64,000 nucleotides of DNA from Pseudomonas sp. stari2 (GCF_040760005.1 NZ_CP099760.1:5984001-6048000); one strand, 5' to 3'. Numbered from the stretch's first letter, positions 25,060 to 34,639 are shown. Made by a program: numbers and translations. Notes: generated by a model from the sequence alone, not told the origin.

Positions 25060-26004
25060 TCAAACGGCCTCCCGTCGCCGGTCCTCTCGTGGACATCGGG
25101 CAAACTTCGCCCGATAGCTGCGGGTGAAATAGGACGGCGATTCAAACCCGCAGGCGATGCTGACTTCCAGCACGCTCATGTCAGTCTGGCGCAACAGCTG
25201 CCGGGCCTTTTCCAGCCTTAGCCGCAGATAGAAATTGCTCGGTGTGTCGTTCAGGTGCAGGCGGAACAACCGCTCCAGTTGCCGCCGCGTCACCTTGATC
25301 GACTCCGCCAGCTCCAGGGTGGTCAGCGGCGGTTCACTGTGCTGCTCCATTTCGCCGATCACATGCACCAGCTTCTTGTTGCTGATGCCGTAACGCGTGG
25401 CGACTTCCATGCGCTGGTGGTCCTTGCGCGGACGAATGCGGCCGAGCACGAATTGCTCGCTGACCTGGATCGCCAGTTGCGGGCCGTGGGCCTGGGCGAT
25501 CAGGTCGAGCATCAGGTCGATGGAAGCGGTACCGCCGGCGGAGGTGATGCGCCGACGGTCGATCTCGAACAGCTCCTGAGTGACGCTGAGCTGTGGATAA
25601 GATTCCTTGAAGGCGTCGATGGCTTCCCAGTGCAGGGTCAGGCGATGGCCATCGAGCAGACCCGCCTCGGCGAGGACGAAGCTGCCGGTATCGATGGCGC
25701 CGAGGGTCACACCTTCGTTGTCCAGCCGTCGCAGCCAATGCTCCAGCGCCGGGGTGGCGAATTTCAGGGGTTCGAAACCGGCGACCACCAGCAACGTCGC
25801 CCCTTTCTTCAGCGGCTCCAGCGCCGCATCGGCGTTGACCGACATCCCGTTGCTCGCCAGCACCGCCCCGCCATCGGCGCTCAAGACGTGCCAGCGGTAC
25901 AGCTCGCCGCGAAAGCGGTTGGCCACCCGCAGCGGTTCGATCGCAGAGATGAAACCGATGGCGGAAAAACCCGGCATCAACAGAAAGTAGAAATCCTGGG
26001 ACAT
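25060..26004 (-). CDS. cdhR: Carnitine-responsive GATase1-AraC transcription regulator
   Basis: A 314-residue regulator. The N-terminal half is a DJ-1/GATase1-like sensor domain (FYFLLMPGFSAIGFISAIEPLRVANRF, GAIDTGSFVLAEAGLLDGHRLTLHWE). The C-terminal third holds two AraC helix-turn-helices (LAESIKVTRRQLERLFRLHL and VLEVSIACGFESPSYFTRSYRAKF). CdhR of P. aeruginosa activates the carnitine genes, and this one is divergent from caiX-cdhCAB, as expected. I place the start at the ATG at 26004; a GTG three codons upstream is possible. A tandem repeat in the shared gap is its likely operator. Confidence 0.9.
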   Translation of the reverse strand: MSQDFYFLLMPGFSAIGFISAIEPLRVANRFRGELYRWHVLSADGGAVLASNGMSVNADAALEPLKKGATLLVVAGFEPLKFATPALEHWLRRLDNEGVTLGAIDTGSFVLAEAGLLDGHRLTLHWEAIDAFKESYPQLSVTQELFEIDRRRITSAGGTASIDLMLDLIAQAHGPQLAIQVSEQFVLGRIRPRKDHQRMEVATRYGISNKKLVHVIGEMEQHSEPPLTTLELAESIKVTRRQLERLFRLHLNDTPSNFYLRLRLEKARQLLRQTDMSVLEVSIACGFESPSYFTRSYRAKFARCPREDRRREAV

Positions 26005-26073
26005 GGCGCGCACTCGGTTAGCGGGTAGCGTGCAACGTTGATACGCCAGTTGTCGGCGGCATTCAAGAGCACA

Positions 26074-26108
26074 GGTCGCTGCAGTGCAAGAGCTGGTCGC
26101 CGCAGTGC
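26074..26108 (+). promoter_or_regulatory. Tandem operator for CdhR upstream of caiX
   Basis: GGTCGCTGCAGTGC at 26074 and GGTCGCCGCAGTGC at 26095 are 14-bp direct repeats differing at one base, 21 bp apart. This is the classical arrangement for two AraC-family half-sites on one helix face. It is in the cdhR-caiX gap about 90 bp above the caiX ATG. Assignment to CdhR is inferred from position. Confidence 0.7.
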
Positions 26109-26196
26109 GTTTTCATCGGTGCATTGCTGCGTAATTTGGCATCACCGGCACGACAGATGCCGGAACCCACAATAACGACCTGCCGAGGAACCCGAC

Positions 26197-27141
26197 ATGA
26201 AACGACTGATCAGCAGCTGTGTTCTCGCACTCAGCGGTACCGCGTTTTTAAGCGCCAGTGTCATGGCGGCCGAACCTGCGTCGTGCCAGAACGTACGCAT
26301 GGGTGTGGTGAACTGGACCGACGTGATCGCCACCAGCGCCATGACCCAGGTTCTGCTCGACGGCCTCGGCTACAGCACCAAACAAACCAGCGCCTCTCAG
26401 CAAATCATCTTCGCCGGCATCCGCGACCAGCGTCTGGATCTGTTCCTCGGCTACTGGAACCCGCTGATGACCCAGACCATCACCCCATTCGTCGATGCCA
26501 ATCAGGTCAAGGTTCTTCCGGCGCCGAGCCTGAAAGACGCCCGCGCCACCCTCGCCGTGCCGACCTATCTGGCGGACAAGGGTCTGAAAACCTTCGCCGA
26601 TATCGCCAAGTTCGAGAAAGAACTGGGCGGCAAGATCTACGGCATCGAGCCTGGCTCGGGCGCCAACACCCAGATCAAGGCGATGATTGCCAAAAACCAG
26701 TTCGGCCTCGGCAAGTTCCAGCTCGTGGAGTCCAGCGAGGCCGGCATGCTCGCCGCCGTCGACCGCGCCGTGCGCCGCAAGGAAGCCGTGGTGTTCTTCG
26801 GCTGGGCGCCGCACCCGATGAACGTCAACGTGCAGATGACTTATCTGACCGGCAGCGAAGACGCCCTCGGCCCGAACGAAGGCATGGCAACCGTGTGGAC
26901 CGTCACCGCGCCGAAATACGCCGAACAATGCCCGAACGTCGGTCGCCTGCTGAGCAACCTGACGTTCACCGCCGAAGACGAGAGCCGGATGATGCAGCCG
27001 CTGCTCGATCACAAGGACGCTTTCGAATCGGCCAGACAATGGCTCAAGGATCACCCGCAGGACAAACAGCGCTGGCTCGAAGGCGTAACCACCTTCGATG
27101 GCAAACCGGCGGCTGAAAACCTCCAGCTCACCAGCAAATAA
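26197..27141 (+). CDS. caiX: Carnitine-binding periplasmic protein of the quaternary amine transporter
   Basis: A 314-residue substrate-binding protein of the ProX/OpuAC family. It has a signal peptide (MKRLISSCVLALSGTAFLSASVMAAE). The aromatic-rich quaternary-amine pocket is represented by VNWTDVIATSAMTQVLLDGLGY, FLGYWNPLMTQT and FFGWAPHPMNVN. It delivers carnitine to the CbcWV membrane permease/ATPase, which is encoded about 9 kb downstream. It is the first gene of the CdhR-controlled operon. It shares the same fold and many motifs with CbcX in this window, which binds choline. Confidence 0.93.
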   Translation: MKRLISSCVLALSGTAFLSASVMAAEPASCQNVRMGVVNWTDVIATSAMTQVLLDGLGYSTKQTSASQQIIFAGIRDQRLDLFLGYWNPLMTQTITPFVDANQVKVLPAPSLKDARATLAVPTYLADKGLKTFADIAKFEKELGGKIYGIEPGSGANTQIKAMIAKNQFGLGKFQLVESSEAGMLAAVDRAVRRKEAVVFFGWAPHPMNVNVQMTYLTGSEDALGPNEGMATVWTVTAPKYAEQCPNVGRLLSNLTFTAEDESRMMQPLLDHKDAFESARQWLKDHPQDKQRWLEGVTTFDGKPAAENLQLTSK

Positions 27142-27216
27142 ACCGCAACGAACGAACCGCTTCGCAGCCCGCCCAGGGCTGCGAACAGACCCATCACGCC
27201 TTAAGGAAAACGCACC

Positions 27217-28104
27217 ATGAACCACGACGTCATCATCACCTGCGCACTCACCGGTGCTGGCGACACGACCGCCAAGAGCCCTCACGTGCCGGTCACCCCG
27301 AAGCAAATCGCCGCCGCCGCAGTAGAAGCGGCCAAGGCCGGCGCCACGGTCGTGCACTGCCACGTCCGCGACCCGCAGACCGGCAAGTTCAGCCGTGACG
27401 TGGCGCTGTACCGCGAAGTCATGGAGCGCATCCGCGAAGCCGACGTCGACATCATCGTCAACCTCACCGCCGGCATGGGTGGCGACCTGGAGATCGGACC
27501 GGGCGAGAGCCCGATGGAATTCGGCCCGAACACCGATCTGGTCGGCCCGCTGACCCGCCTGGCCCACGTCGAAGAGCTGCTGCCGGAAATCTGCACCCTG
27601 GATTGCGGCACCCTGAACTTCGGCGACGGCGACACCATTTATGTTTCCACTCCTGCGCAACTTCGCGCCGGTGCCAAGCGCATCACCGAGCTGGGTGTGA
27701 AGGCGGAGCTGGAGATTTTCGATACCGGTCACCTGTGGTTTGCCAAACAGATGATCAAGGAAGGCCTGCTGGACAACCCGCTGTTCCAGCTGTGCCTGGG
27801 CATCCCGTGGGGCGCACCGGCCGACACCACCACCATGAAAGCCATGGTCGACAACCTGCCCGCCGACGCCGTTTGGGCGGGCTTCGGCATCGGCCGCATG
27901 CAGATGCCGATGGCGGCGCAAGCGGTGCTGCTTGGCGGCAACGTGCGGGTCGGCCTGGAGGACAACCTGTGGCTGGACAAAGGCGTGCTGGCGACCAACG
28001 GCCAACTGGTCGAACGCGCCACCGAGATCCTCAGCCGCCTCGGCGCCCGGGTGCTGACCCCGGCAGAAGGTCGCAAGAAGATGGGCCTGACCCAGCGCGG
28101 CTGA
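27217..28104 (+). CDS. cdhC: 3-dehydrocarnitine cleavage enzyme (BKACE/DUF849)
   Basis: A 295-residue beta-keto acid cleavage enzyme. The zinc-site signature is seen in [18 protein letters not shown] near residues 45-60, with later conserved blocks NLTAGMGGD and [10 protein letters not shown]. It condenses 3-dehydrocarnitine with acetyl-CoA to give betainyl-CoA and acetoacetate. It is the second gene of the carnitine operon, 75 bp after caiX. Start and length match the family. Confidence 0.93.
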   Translation: MNHDVIITCALTGAGDTTAKSPHVPVTPKQIAAAAVEAAKAGATVVHCHVRDPQTGKFSRDVALYREVMERIREADVDIIVNLTAGMGGDLEIGPGESPMEFGPNTDLVGPLTRLAHVEELLPEICTLDCGTLNFGDGDTIYVSTPAQLRAGAKRITELGVKAELEIFDTGHLWFAKQMIKEGLLDNPLFQLCLGIPWGAPADTTTMKAMVDNLPADAVWAGFGIGRMQMPMAAQAVLLGGNVRVGLEDNLWLDKGVLATNGQLVERATEILSRLGARVLTPAEGRKKMGLTQRG

Positions 28105-28174
28105 AAACACCCTTTCCCCCGGTGGGCGGGTCATTGGCGCCCACCGTTTTTTTGCCTTATTCCAGGAAGTGACC

Positions 28175-29140
28175 ATGAGCTTTATCACCGAAATCAAAAC
28201 CTTCGCAGCGCTGGGCAGCGGCGTCATCGGCAGCGGCTGGGTCGCCCGCGCCCTCGCCCATGGCCTCGACGTGGTGGCCTGGGACCCGGCGCCGGGTGCC
28301 GAAGCGGCCCTGCGCAAACGCGTGGCCAATGCCTGGGGCGCGCTGGAGAAAAACGGCCTGGCGCCGGGCGCCTCGCAGGATCGCCTGCGTTTTGTGACGA
28401 CTATCGAAGAGTGCGTGCGCGATGCGGACTTCATCCAGGAAAGCGCCCCGGAACGCCTCGAACTGAAACTGGACCTGCACAGCAAGATCAGCGCAGCGGC
28501 CAAGCCGAACGCGCTGATTGGCTCCAGCACTTCGGGCCTGCTGCCGAGCGAGTTCTACGAGAGCTCGAGCCACCCGGAGCGCTGCGTGGTCGGCCACCCG
28601 TTCAACCCGGTTTACCTGTTGCCGCTGGTGGAAGTGGTCGGCGGCAAGAACACCGCACCGGAGGCCGTGCAGGCCGCGATGAAAGTCTACGAATCCCTCG
28701 GCATGCGCCCGCTGCATGTACGCAAGGAAGTGCCGGGCTTCATCGCCGACCGCCTGCTCGAAGCGCTGTGGCGCGAGGCGCTGCATCTGGTCAATGACGG
28801 TGTGGCGACCACCGGTGAAATCGACGATGCGATCCGCTTTGGCGCCGGTCTGCGCTGGTCGTTCATGGGTACGTTCCTGACTTACACCCTGGCCGGTGGC
28901 GATGCCGGCATGCGCCACTTCATGTCGCAGTTCGGCCCGGCGTTGCAGTTGCCGTGGACGTACCTGCCGGCACCGGAACTGACCGACAAGCTGATCGACG
29001 ATGTGGTGGATGGCACCAGCGATCAACTGGGCCGGCACAGTATTTCGGCGCTGGAGCGCTATCGTGATGATTGTCTGCTGGCGGTGCTTGAGGCGGTGAA
29101 GACCACCAAAGAAAAGCATGGAATGAGTTTCAGCGAGTAA
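28175..29140 (+). CDS. cdhA: L-carnitine 3-dehydrogenase
   Basis: A 321-residue enzyme of the 3-hydroxyacyl-CoA-dehydrogenase superfamily that oxidises L-carnitine to 3-dehydrocarnitine with NAD+. The Rossmann motif is [16 protein letters not shown] near residue 12. The catalytic region includes [18 protein letters not shown] near 145 and [22 protein letters not shown] near 185. The start is the ATG at 28175 with AGGAAG upstream; a GTG two codons earlier lies in that ribosome site. It follows cdhC by 70 bp. Confidence 0.93.
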   Translation: MSFITEIKTFAALGSGVIGSGWVARALAHGLDVVAWDPAPGAEAALRKRVANAWGALEKNGLAPGASQDRLRFVTTIEECVRDADFIQESAPERLELKLDLHSKISAAAKPNALIGSSTSGLLPSEFYESSSHPERCVVGHPFNPVYLLPLVEVVGGKNTAPEAVQAAMKVYESLGMRPLHVRKEVPGFIADRLLEALWREALHLVNDGVATTGEIDDAIRFGAGLRWSFMGTFLTYTLAGGDAGMRHFMSQFGPALQLPWTYLPAPELTDKLIDDVVDGTSDQLGRHSISALERYRDDCLLAVLEAVKTTKEKHGMSFSE

Positions 29141-29149
29141 TTGCAGATT

Positions 29150-29180
29150 GAGCGCTCCCACGCAAAGCGTGGGAGCGCTC
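29150..29180. repeat. Perfect palindromic hairpin after cdhA
   Basis: A 14-bp perfect inverted repeat (GAGCGCTCCCACGC and its complement) with the loop AAA sits ten bases after the cdhA stop and before cdhB. It resembles a minimal REP/terminator-like element; its inner GCTCCCAC is shared with the larger REPs. Confidence 0.6.
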
Positions 29181-29196
29181 GTGCCCGGAGATAAAC

Positions 29197-29673
29197 ATGC
29201 CCACCCTCACCACCTACCAAACCAGAATCATCCCCGACTGGGTCGACTACAACGGCCACCTGCGCGATGCCTTCTACCTGCTGATCTTCAGCTACGCCAC
29301 CGACGCCCTGATGGATCGTCTCGGCATGGACAGCAACAACCGCGAAGCCAGCGGAAACTCGCTGTTCACCCTCGAACTGCACCTCAACTACCTGCACGAA
29401 GTGAAGCTCGATGCCGAGGTCGAAGTGCGCACGCAGATCATCGGCCACGACCAGAAACGCCTGCATCTCTATCACAGCCTGCACCTGGCCGGCGGTGAAA
29501 AGGAACTGGCCGGCAACGAACAGATGCTGCTGCACGTCGACCTCGCCGGGCCGCGTTCGGCACCGTTCACCCCGGGCACCCTGAGCCGTCTGCAAGCCAT
29601 CGTCGCCGAGCAGGCCGACCTGCCCGCCCCGGCTTACATCGGCCGGGTCATCGCCCTGCCACCAGCCCGGTAA
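29197..29673 (+). CDS. cdhB: Betainyl-CoA thioesterase
   Basis: A 158-residue hot-dog-fold thioesterase. The motif DWVDYNGHLRDAFYLLIFSYATD contains the aspartate of the 4-hydroxybenzoyl-CoA thioesterase active site (near residue 16). It hydrolyses betainyl-CoA to glycine betaine and CoA, completing carnitine degradation. It lies between cdhA and the gamma-butyrobetaine dioxygenase gene in the same operon. Confidence 0.9.
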   Translation: MPTLTTYQTRIIPDWVDYNGHLRDAFYLLIFSYATDALMDRLGMDSNNREASGNSLFTLELHLNYLHEVKLDAEVEVRTQIIGHDQKRLHLYHSLHLAGGEKELAGNEQMLLHVDLAGPRSAPFTPGTLSRLQAIVAEQADLPAPAYIGRVIALPPAR

Positions 29674-29697
29674 ATCCATCCATCGCAAGGAGCCGCC

Positions 29698-30861
29698 ATG
29701 CAAACCGCCGCCGCAGTTGCCGATTTCCGTACTTATCCGTTGATCAGCGCGCTGAACGGCGTGCAGAACCTGGCGGATCGTGTCCTGATCGAATGGGCCG
29801 ACGGGCGCGTCAGCCCGTTCCACCACGTTTGGCTGCGCGACAACTGCCCGTGTCCGCAATGCGTCTACAGCGTCACCCGCGAGCAGGTGTTCGAGGTCGT
29901 CGATGCGGCGCCGGATCTGTCACCCTCCGCCGCGCATATCGACACCGACGGCTGCCTGCGCATCGACTGGCAGGACGGCCACCTCAGCCGCTTCGATGCG
30001 GGTTGGCTGCGGGCCCACGCCTATGACGACGAATCCCGTGTCGAGCGCCTCGCCAACAAGCCAAAACCGTTTCTATGGCGCAGCGATTTGCAGTTGCCGG
30101 TGTTCGACTATTCAGCCCTGATGAACGACAACGCTGCGCTGCTGCAATGGTTGCTGGCAGTACGCGACATCGGCCTGACCCAGGTGCGCGGCGTGCCCAC
30201 CGAACCCGGTTCGCTGAAGCTGATCGCCCAGCGCATTTCGTTCATCCGCGAGAGCAATTTCGGCGTGCTGTTCAACGTGCAATCCAAGGCCGACGCCGAC
30301 AGCAATGCCTACACCGCTTTCAACCTGCCATTGCACACCGACCTGCCGACCCGCGAGCTGCAACCGGGGCTGCAATTTCTGCATTGTCTGGTGAACGACG
30401 CCGAGGGTGGCGAGAGCATTTTCGTCGACGGTTTTGCGATTGCCGAAGCGTTGCGTCAGGAAGATCCCGCATCATTCAAGGCCCTGTGCGAGATCCCGGT
30501 GGAGTTTCGCAACAAGGACCGCCACAGCGACTATCGCTGCCTCGCGCCAATCATCGCCCTGGATGCGTTGGGCCGGGTCGCGGAAATCCGTATGGCCAAC
30601 TTCCTGCGCGGCGCATTCGACACGTCCGTGGAGCAGATGCCCCTGCTGTATCGAGCGTATCGACGCTTCATTGCCATGACCCGCGAACCGCGTTTCCGGG
30701 TGATGCAACGACTCAATCCGGGCGAGTTGTGGTGCTTCGATAACCGCCGCACCCTGCACGCGCGCAACGCGTTCGACCCGACCACCGGAGCACGGCACTT
30801 TCAGGGCTGCTACATCGACCGGGACGAGTTGCTGTCGCGGATTCTGGTGTTGCAACGCTAA
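29698..30861 (+). CDS. Gamma-butyrobetaine 2-oxoglutarate dioxygenase
   Basis: A 387-residue Fe(II)/2-oxoglutarate oxygenase. The N-terminal zinc-binding domain carries WLRDNCPCPQC near residue 45-55. The catalytic core has the H-x-D iron ligands in LPLHTDLP near 205, and the distal histidine and 2OG-binding arginine in RTLHARNAFDPTTGARHFQGCYID near 345-370. It hydroxylates gamma-butyrobetaine to L-carnitine, feeding the upstream cdh genes. It is 24 bp from cdhB and its RBS is AAGGAG. Family assignment is firm; substrate follows from context. Confidence 0.9.
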   Translation: MQTAAAVADFRTYPLISALNGVQNLADRVLIEWADGRVSPFHHVWLRDNCPCPQCVYSVTREQVFEVVDAAPDLSPSAAHIDTDGCLRIDWQDGHLSRFDAGWLRAHAYDDESRVERLANKPKPFLWRSDLQLPVFDYSALMNDNAALLQWLLAVRDIGLTQVRGVPTEPGSLKLIAQRISFIRESNFGVLFNVQSKADADSNAYTAFNLPLHTDLPTRELQPGLQFLHCLVNDAEGGESIFVDGFAIAEALRQEDPASFKALCEIPVEFRNKDRHSDYRCLAPIIALDALGRVAEIRMANFLRGAFDTSVEQMPLLYRAYRRFIAMTREPRFRVMQRLNPGELWCFDNRRTLHARNAFDPTTGARHFQGCYIDRDELLSRILVLQR

Positions 30862-30883
30862 ACCGCATCTGAGTTATTCGCAG

Positions 30884-31026
30884 GCAAAAAAAGCCCCGAT
30901 ACAAGCCGTGACAGGATCGGGGCGAGGGTACTGTTGAGGAGCTGCCATGCCGAGGGTGACCAAACCTTCGTGAAGCGAGCTGAGGCCAGTGTGCCCACTC
31001 CCCTGGCCGGCGAGTTAGCCGAAAAC
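30884..31026 (-). ncRNA. Candidate small RNA with intrinsic terminator
   Basis: On the minus strand an 8-bp hairpin (GCCCCGAT / ATCGGGGC) is followed directly by a run of seven T, a textbook intrinsic terminator. About 105 bases upstream lies a promoter-like pair: TTGTCG (31060-31055) and TATGAA (31038-31033), 16 bp apart. The intervening 143 nt have no credible gene. It could be a free sRNA or the end of read-through. Existence is inferred only. Confidence 0.4.
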
Positions 31027-31134
31027 GACCTGTTCATAGTCGTCGCGGCCACTGCGACAAATCGCCCTTGCCGTGCCTGTACAGGCCTACCAGAATCGAG
31101 TCACGACCTCCGTTGCCAAAGAAGGACTCGCGTC

Positions 31135-31395
31135 ATGATGTATGCCGATTTGATCGATCAGGAAGACCTGTTGGGCCAACTCAAGTCGTTGGGATTCGAA
31201 GTACCGTCGGGCTCGTCTGCCCAGCAGGCCTGTGAGTGTGCCGTGCGGGGGCTGGACGATGTGCGCGCCAATACGCTGCGCACCATGGTCAAGCAAATGT
31301 ACACCAGCAGCGCGAGCATCCAGCCGATCGTGCGCGAAGCCATCGACAAGCAATTGCTGCCGGCCCTGGCGCAATACCAGCAGACCCGTGCCTGA
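31135..31395 (+). CDS. Small conserved hypothetical protein
   Basis: An 86-residue acidic protein (MMYADLIDQEDLLGQLKSLG), starting at the ATG at 31135 with GAAGGA upstream. It has a predicted helical make-up, no signal peptide and no metal or catalytic motif. A similar small gene lies between the carnitine genes and gbdR in P. aeruginosa, so position is conserved. It ends just before a large bidirectional hairpin shared with gbdR. I cannot assign a role. Confidence 0.7.
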   Translation: MMYADLIDQEDLLGQLKSLGFEVPSGSSAQQACECAVRGLDDVRANTLRTMVKQMYTSSASIQPIVREAIDKQLLPALAQYQQTRA

Positions 31396-31409
31396 TATCT
31401 GACCGAAAA

Positions 31410-31468
31410 AAAGATCGCAGCCTGCGACAGTGCCTTTCCTGAAGGCGCTGTCGCAGGCTGCGATCTTT
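31410..31468. terminator. Large bidirectional hairpin between convergent genes
   Basis: Two perfect 21-bp complementary arms start at 31410 and 31448 (AAAGATCGCAGCCTGCGACA and its complement), with 17 bases between. A-rich bases precede and TTTCGTTTT follows, so it can terminate the small gene on plus and gbdR on minus. It is also a common Pseudomonas repeat. Confidence 0.75.
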
Positions 31469-31472
31469 CGTT

Positions 31473-32576
31473 TTAGAGGCGCACGCTGGCGAAGGTCGAC
31501 TCGTTGCGCGCCTGGCTCAACGCCGACATCGGCCCGGACAGCGGCGACATCACGATGGCCTGCGGCAGCGGCAGCATCGCCACCTGCTGGGTGGTGTTGG
31601 AACCGACGCGCTCGTCACGCGGTGGAATGCCGAAGTATTCGCGGTAGCACTTGGAGAAATGCGGCGTCGACACGAAGCCGCAAACCGAAGCCACTTCGAT
31701 GATCGACATCGGCGTCTGCTTGAGCAGTTGCCGGGCACGGATCAGGCGCAGCTTGAGGTAGTAGCGCGACGGCGAGCAGTGCAGGTATTTCTGGAACAGG
31801 CGCTCGAGCTGGCGACGGGACACGGCGACGTACACCGCCAGTTCGTCGAGGTCGATCGGCTCTTCCAGGTTGGCTTCCATCAGCGCGACGATTTCCTGCA
31901 GTTTCGGCTGGTTGGTGCCGAGCATGTGCTTGAGCGGCACGCGCTGGTGATCCTGCTCGTTGCGGATGCGCTCGTAGACGAACATTTCCGAGATCGCGGC
32001 GGACAGTTCACGGCCGTGATCACGGCTGATCAGGTGCAGCATCATGTCCAGCGGCGCGGTGCCGCCGGAGCTGGTGAAACGGTTGCGGTCGAGGGTGAAC
32101 AGTCGGGTGCTCATCGCAACGCGCGGGAAAGCTTCCTGCATTGCCGCCAGACATTCCCAGTGCACACTGCAATCGAAGCCGTCGAGCAGGCCGGCGCAGG
32201 CCAGGGCCCAACTGCCGGTGCACACGGCGCCGAGGCGACGGGACTGGCGCGCCTGGCTCTGCAGCCACGAGACGTGTTCACGGGTAACGGTGCGTTGAAT
32301 GCCAATGCCGCCGCACACGATGATGGTGTCTAGGGCCGGGGCTTTGTGCATGGAGGCGTCGGGGGTGATCTGCAGACCGTCACTGGCCCAGACCTGGCCA
32401 CCGTCGACGGTGAGGGTGGTCCAGCGATACAGCTCGCGACCGGACAACTGGTTGGCCATGCGCAGGGGTTCGACTGCGGAAGCCAGGGAAATCAGCGTGA
32501 AATTGTCCAGCAGCAGAAAGCCGATGGATTGAGGCGCACGGTTCTGGGGTTGAGCCCCGGAGTTGAACGACGTCAT
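31473..32576 (-). CDS. gbdR: Glycine betaine/dimethylglycine-responsive GATase1-AraC activator
   Basis: A 367-residue paralogue of CdhR. It has a DJ-1/GATase1 sensor (IGFLLLDNFTLISLASAVEPLRMANQL, GAVCTGSWALACAGLLDGFDCSVHWE) and a two-HTH AraC domain (LDELAVYVAVSRRQLERLFQKYLH, IIEVASVCGFVSTPHFSKCYREYFGI). GbdR activates gbcAB, dgcAB, cbcXWV, sdaB and related genes when glycine betaine or dimethylglycine is present. It lies between the carnitine genes and sdaB as in other pseudomonads. A C-terminal tail of about 40 residues extends past the DNA-binding domain. Confidence 0.93.
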   Translation of the reverse strand: MTSFNSGAQPQNRAPQSIGFLLLDNFTLISLASAVEPLRMANQLSGRELYRWTTLTVDGGQVWASDGLQITPDASMHKAPALDTIIVCGGIGIQRTVTREHVSWLQSQARQSRRLGAVCTGSWALACAGLLDGFDCSVHWECLAAMQEAFPRVAMSTRLFTLDRNRFTSSGGTAPLDMMLHLISRDHGRELSAAISEMFVYERIRNEQDHQRVPLKHMLGTNQPKLQEIVALMEANLEEPIDLDELAVYVAVSRRQLERLFQKYLHCSPSRYYLKLRLIRARQLLKQTPMSIIEVASVCGFVSTPHFSKCYREYFGIPPRDERVGSNTTQQVAMLPLPQAIVMSPLSGPMSALSQARNESTFASVRL

Positions 32577-32750
32577 CGCGGTATCTCCTCACACAAAGCG
32601 GGTGATGGCCTCAGGCGGAGGCTCTTGTTATTGCCATCGTTCTCTTGCGTGAGACGGGCTTTGTTATGACAGAGCAATTGCCATGCCTAAAATTGAATGG
32701 CTGTTCAATAACTCCTGAAAACGACGTCGCGACGCGTCTATACAAGCCGT

Positions 32751-32968
32751 CCGACGAAAGGCTGTTCGAAGTGCCATCAGCGGCGGTGAAAGCCCTGCCC
32801 CGGCGTGCGTGAGCAGATCGGTAGCACTTGTGGGAACAGGGCTGCGGGGGATTGTCCTACAGTGTCACCGCTGGCACGGATGACGGACGGTAGCCAGCGC
32901 GAATCCGGCCATGCGGGTGGGAAACACTCTTATCTGATTGCGACGCGCCAAAAGGTGGCGCGTTTTAT
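32751..32968 (+). ncRNA. Candidate structured small RNA upstream of gbdR
   Basis: The gap 32577-33020 holds no gene. Its plus strand shows three successive hairpins. AGCCCTG (32791) pairs with CAGGGCT (32837). CGCTGG (32869) pairs with CCAGCG (32894). A terminator, ACGCGCC-AAAAGGT-GGCGCGT followed by TTTATAT, spans 32943-32968. A weak -10 (TATACA at 32739) would give a start near 32751. The stop signal has plus orientation, opposite to both flanking genes. It matches no RNA family I know; expression is unproven. Confidence 0.4.
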
Positions 32969-33020
32969 ATCGTATGCTCACTTGGTGCGCAGTTTTGACT
33001 GGTCCGACGCTGTCGGTGTA

Positions 33021-34397
33021 TCAGCACTCGACCGCGCTGACCGCCAATCCACCGCGTGAAGTCTCTTTATATTTGTCATGCATGTCGGCGCCGGTATCGC
33101 GCATGGTGCGGATCACTCGGTCCAGCGAAATAAAGTGCTGACCATCGCCGCGCAGAGCCATCTGTGCCGCGTTGATCGCTTTCACCGCCGCAATCGCATT
33201 GCGCTCGATGCACGGCACCTGGACGAGACCGCCCACCGGATCGCAGGTCAGGCCGAGGTTGTGCTCCAGGCCGATTTCCGCCGCATTGCACAACTGCTCC
33301 GGCGTGGCACCGAGCACTTCCGCCAGCCCCGCCGCCGCCATCGCGCAGGCCGAACCGACCTCACCCTGGCAACCGACTTCGGCGCCGGAGATCGAAGCGT
33401 TCTTCTTGCACAGAATCCCCACCGCCGCCGCCCCGAGGAAATAGTCGACCACATTGGCGTCGGTCACCGCTTCGCTGAATTTCATGAAGTAGTGCAGCAC
33501 CGCCGGAATGATCCCGGCTGCGCCGTTGGTCGGCGCCGTGACCATGCGCCCGCCGGCCGCGTTCTCTTCGTTCACCGCCAGGGCGAACAGGTTGACCCAC
33601 TCCATGGCGCTGAGAGTCGAGCCGATCACGTTGGGCTTGTTCAATTCCTGAAGACTGCGGTGCAGTTTCGCCGCACGCCGACGCACATTGAGGCCGCCGG
33701 GAAGAATGCCTTCGTGCTTGAGGCCCTGCTCGACGCAATCCTGCATCGCCCGCCAGAGCTTCATCAGCCCGGCGCGGATTTCTTCTTCGCTGCGCCAGAC
33801 TTTCTCGTTGGCCATCATCAGTTCGGCGACACGCAGGTTGTTCTGCTTGCACAACTCCAGCAGCTCGACGGCACTGGAGAAGTCATACGGCAATTCGGTG
33901 CAATCCAGATCCACCACACCGCTGGACGCCTGTGCTTCATCGACCACGAAACCGCCGCCGACCGAATAGTAGGTGTCGCGATGAATCTCGCCGTGATCGC
34001 CTTCGGCAACCAGGGTCATGGCGTTGGGGTGGAATGGCAGGTTCTCGTCGATCAGGCGCATGTCGCGAGCCCATATAAAAGGCACCGACAAACGACCATC
34101 CAGTAAAAGGGTGTGAGTTTCGCGCAGGGCCTGGATCCGTGGGCCGATCTGCGACGGATCGATTGCGTCCGGCCACTCGCCCATCAGGCCCATGATCACC
34201 GCGTTGTCGCTGCCATGACCGACACCGGTGGCCGACAACGAACCGAACAATTGCACCTCGACTCGACGCACTTGCTCCAGCAGGTGTTTGTCGCGCAGAG
34301 ACTCGACGAACAACGCCGCGGCGCGCATCGGCCCGACGGTGTGAGAACTGGACGGGCCGATGCCGATTTTGAACAGGTCGAAAACGCTGATAGCCAT
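33021..34397 (-). CDS. sdaB: L-serine ammonia-lyase (iron-sulfur type)
   Basis: A 458-residue single-chain L-serine dehydratase that makes pyruvate and ammonia. It has the N-terminal beta domain ([24 protein letters not shown]) and the C-terminal catalytic domain with the cluster cysteines in [24 protein letters not shown] near 340 and [19 protein letters not shown] near 395. It drains serine produced from betaine-derived glycine and is a GbdR target in P. aeruginosa. It is divergent from cbcX and shares the gap containing the tandem GbdR-like site. Confidence 0.93.
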   Translation of the reverse strand: MAISVFDLFKIGIGPSSSHTVGPMRAAALFVESLRDKHLLEQVRRVEVQLFGSLSATGVGHGSDNAVIMGLMGEWPDAIDPSQIGPRIQALRETHTLLLDGRLSVPFIWARDMRLIDENLPFHPNAMTLVAEGDHGEIHRDTYYSVGGGFVVDEAQASSGVVDLDCTELPYDFSSAVELLELCKQNNLRVAELMMANEKVWRSEEEIRAGLMKLWRAMQDCVEQGLKHEGILPGGLNVRRRAAKLHRSLQELNKPNVIGSTLSAMEWVNLFALAVNEENAAGGRMVTAPTNGAAGIIPAVLHYFMKFSEAVTDANVVDYFLGAAAVGILCKKNASISGAEVGCQGEVGSACAMAAAGLAEVLGATPEQLCNAAEIGLEHNLGLTCDPVGGLVQVPCIERNAIAAVKAINAAQMALRGDGQHFISLDRVIRTMRDTGADMHDKYKETSRGGLAVSAVEC

Positions 34398-34639
34398 TGA
34401 TGCAGAGCTCCTGAGAGTGCCGTCCGGGGCGTGAAGCGCCCGCTGGCGGAGCTGCTACGCTCAAGCTGCGATCCGCCGGAATGCCCGCATCATCAGGCTT
34501 TTTTCGGGTCGCTCGGCGTCTGACACCGACGCACTCATGCCCACTAACGCCGTGCCGGTTTTCGCCCGTGTTTTCGCCGTTTTTATGCGGTTCAGATGGC
34601 CAAACGGGGCTGAAAAAAGCTGTAAACGACGTCACCGAC

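Noticed and set aside
26248-28530. 760-codon open frame antisense to caiX and cdhC
   Set aside because: It overlaps two strongly supported genes and shows only shadow composition.
32751-32968. Cobalamin or glycine riboswitch in the gbdR upstream gap
   Set aside because: The conserved core sequences of these classes are absent and the terminator points away from gbdR.
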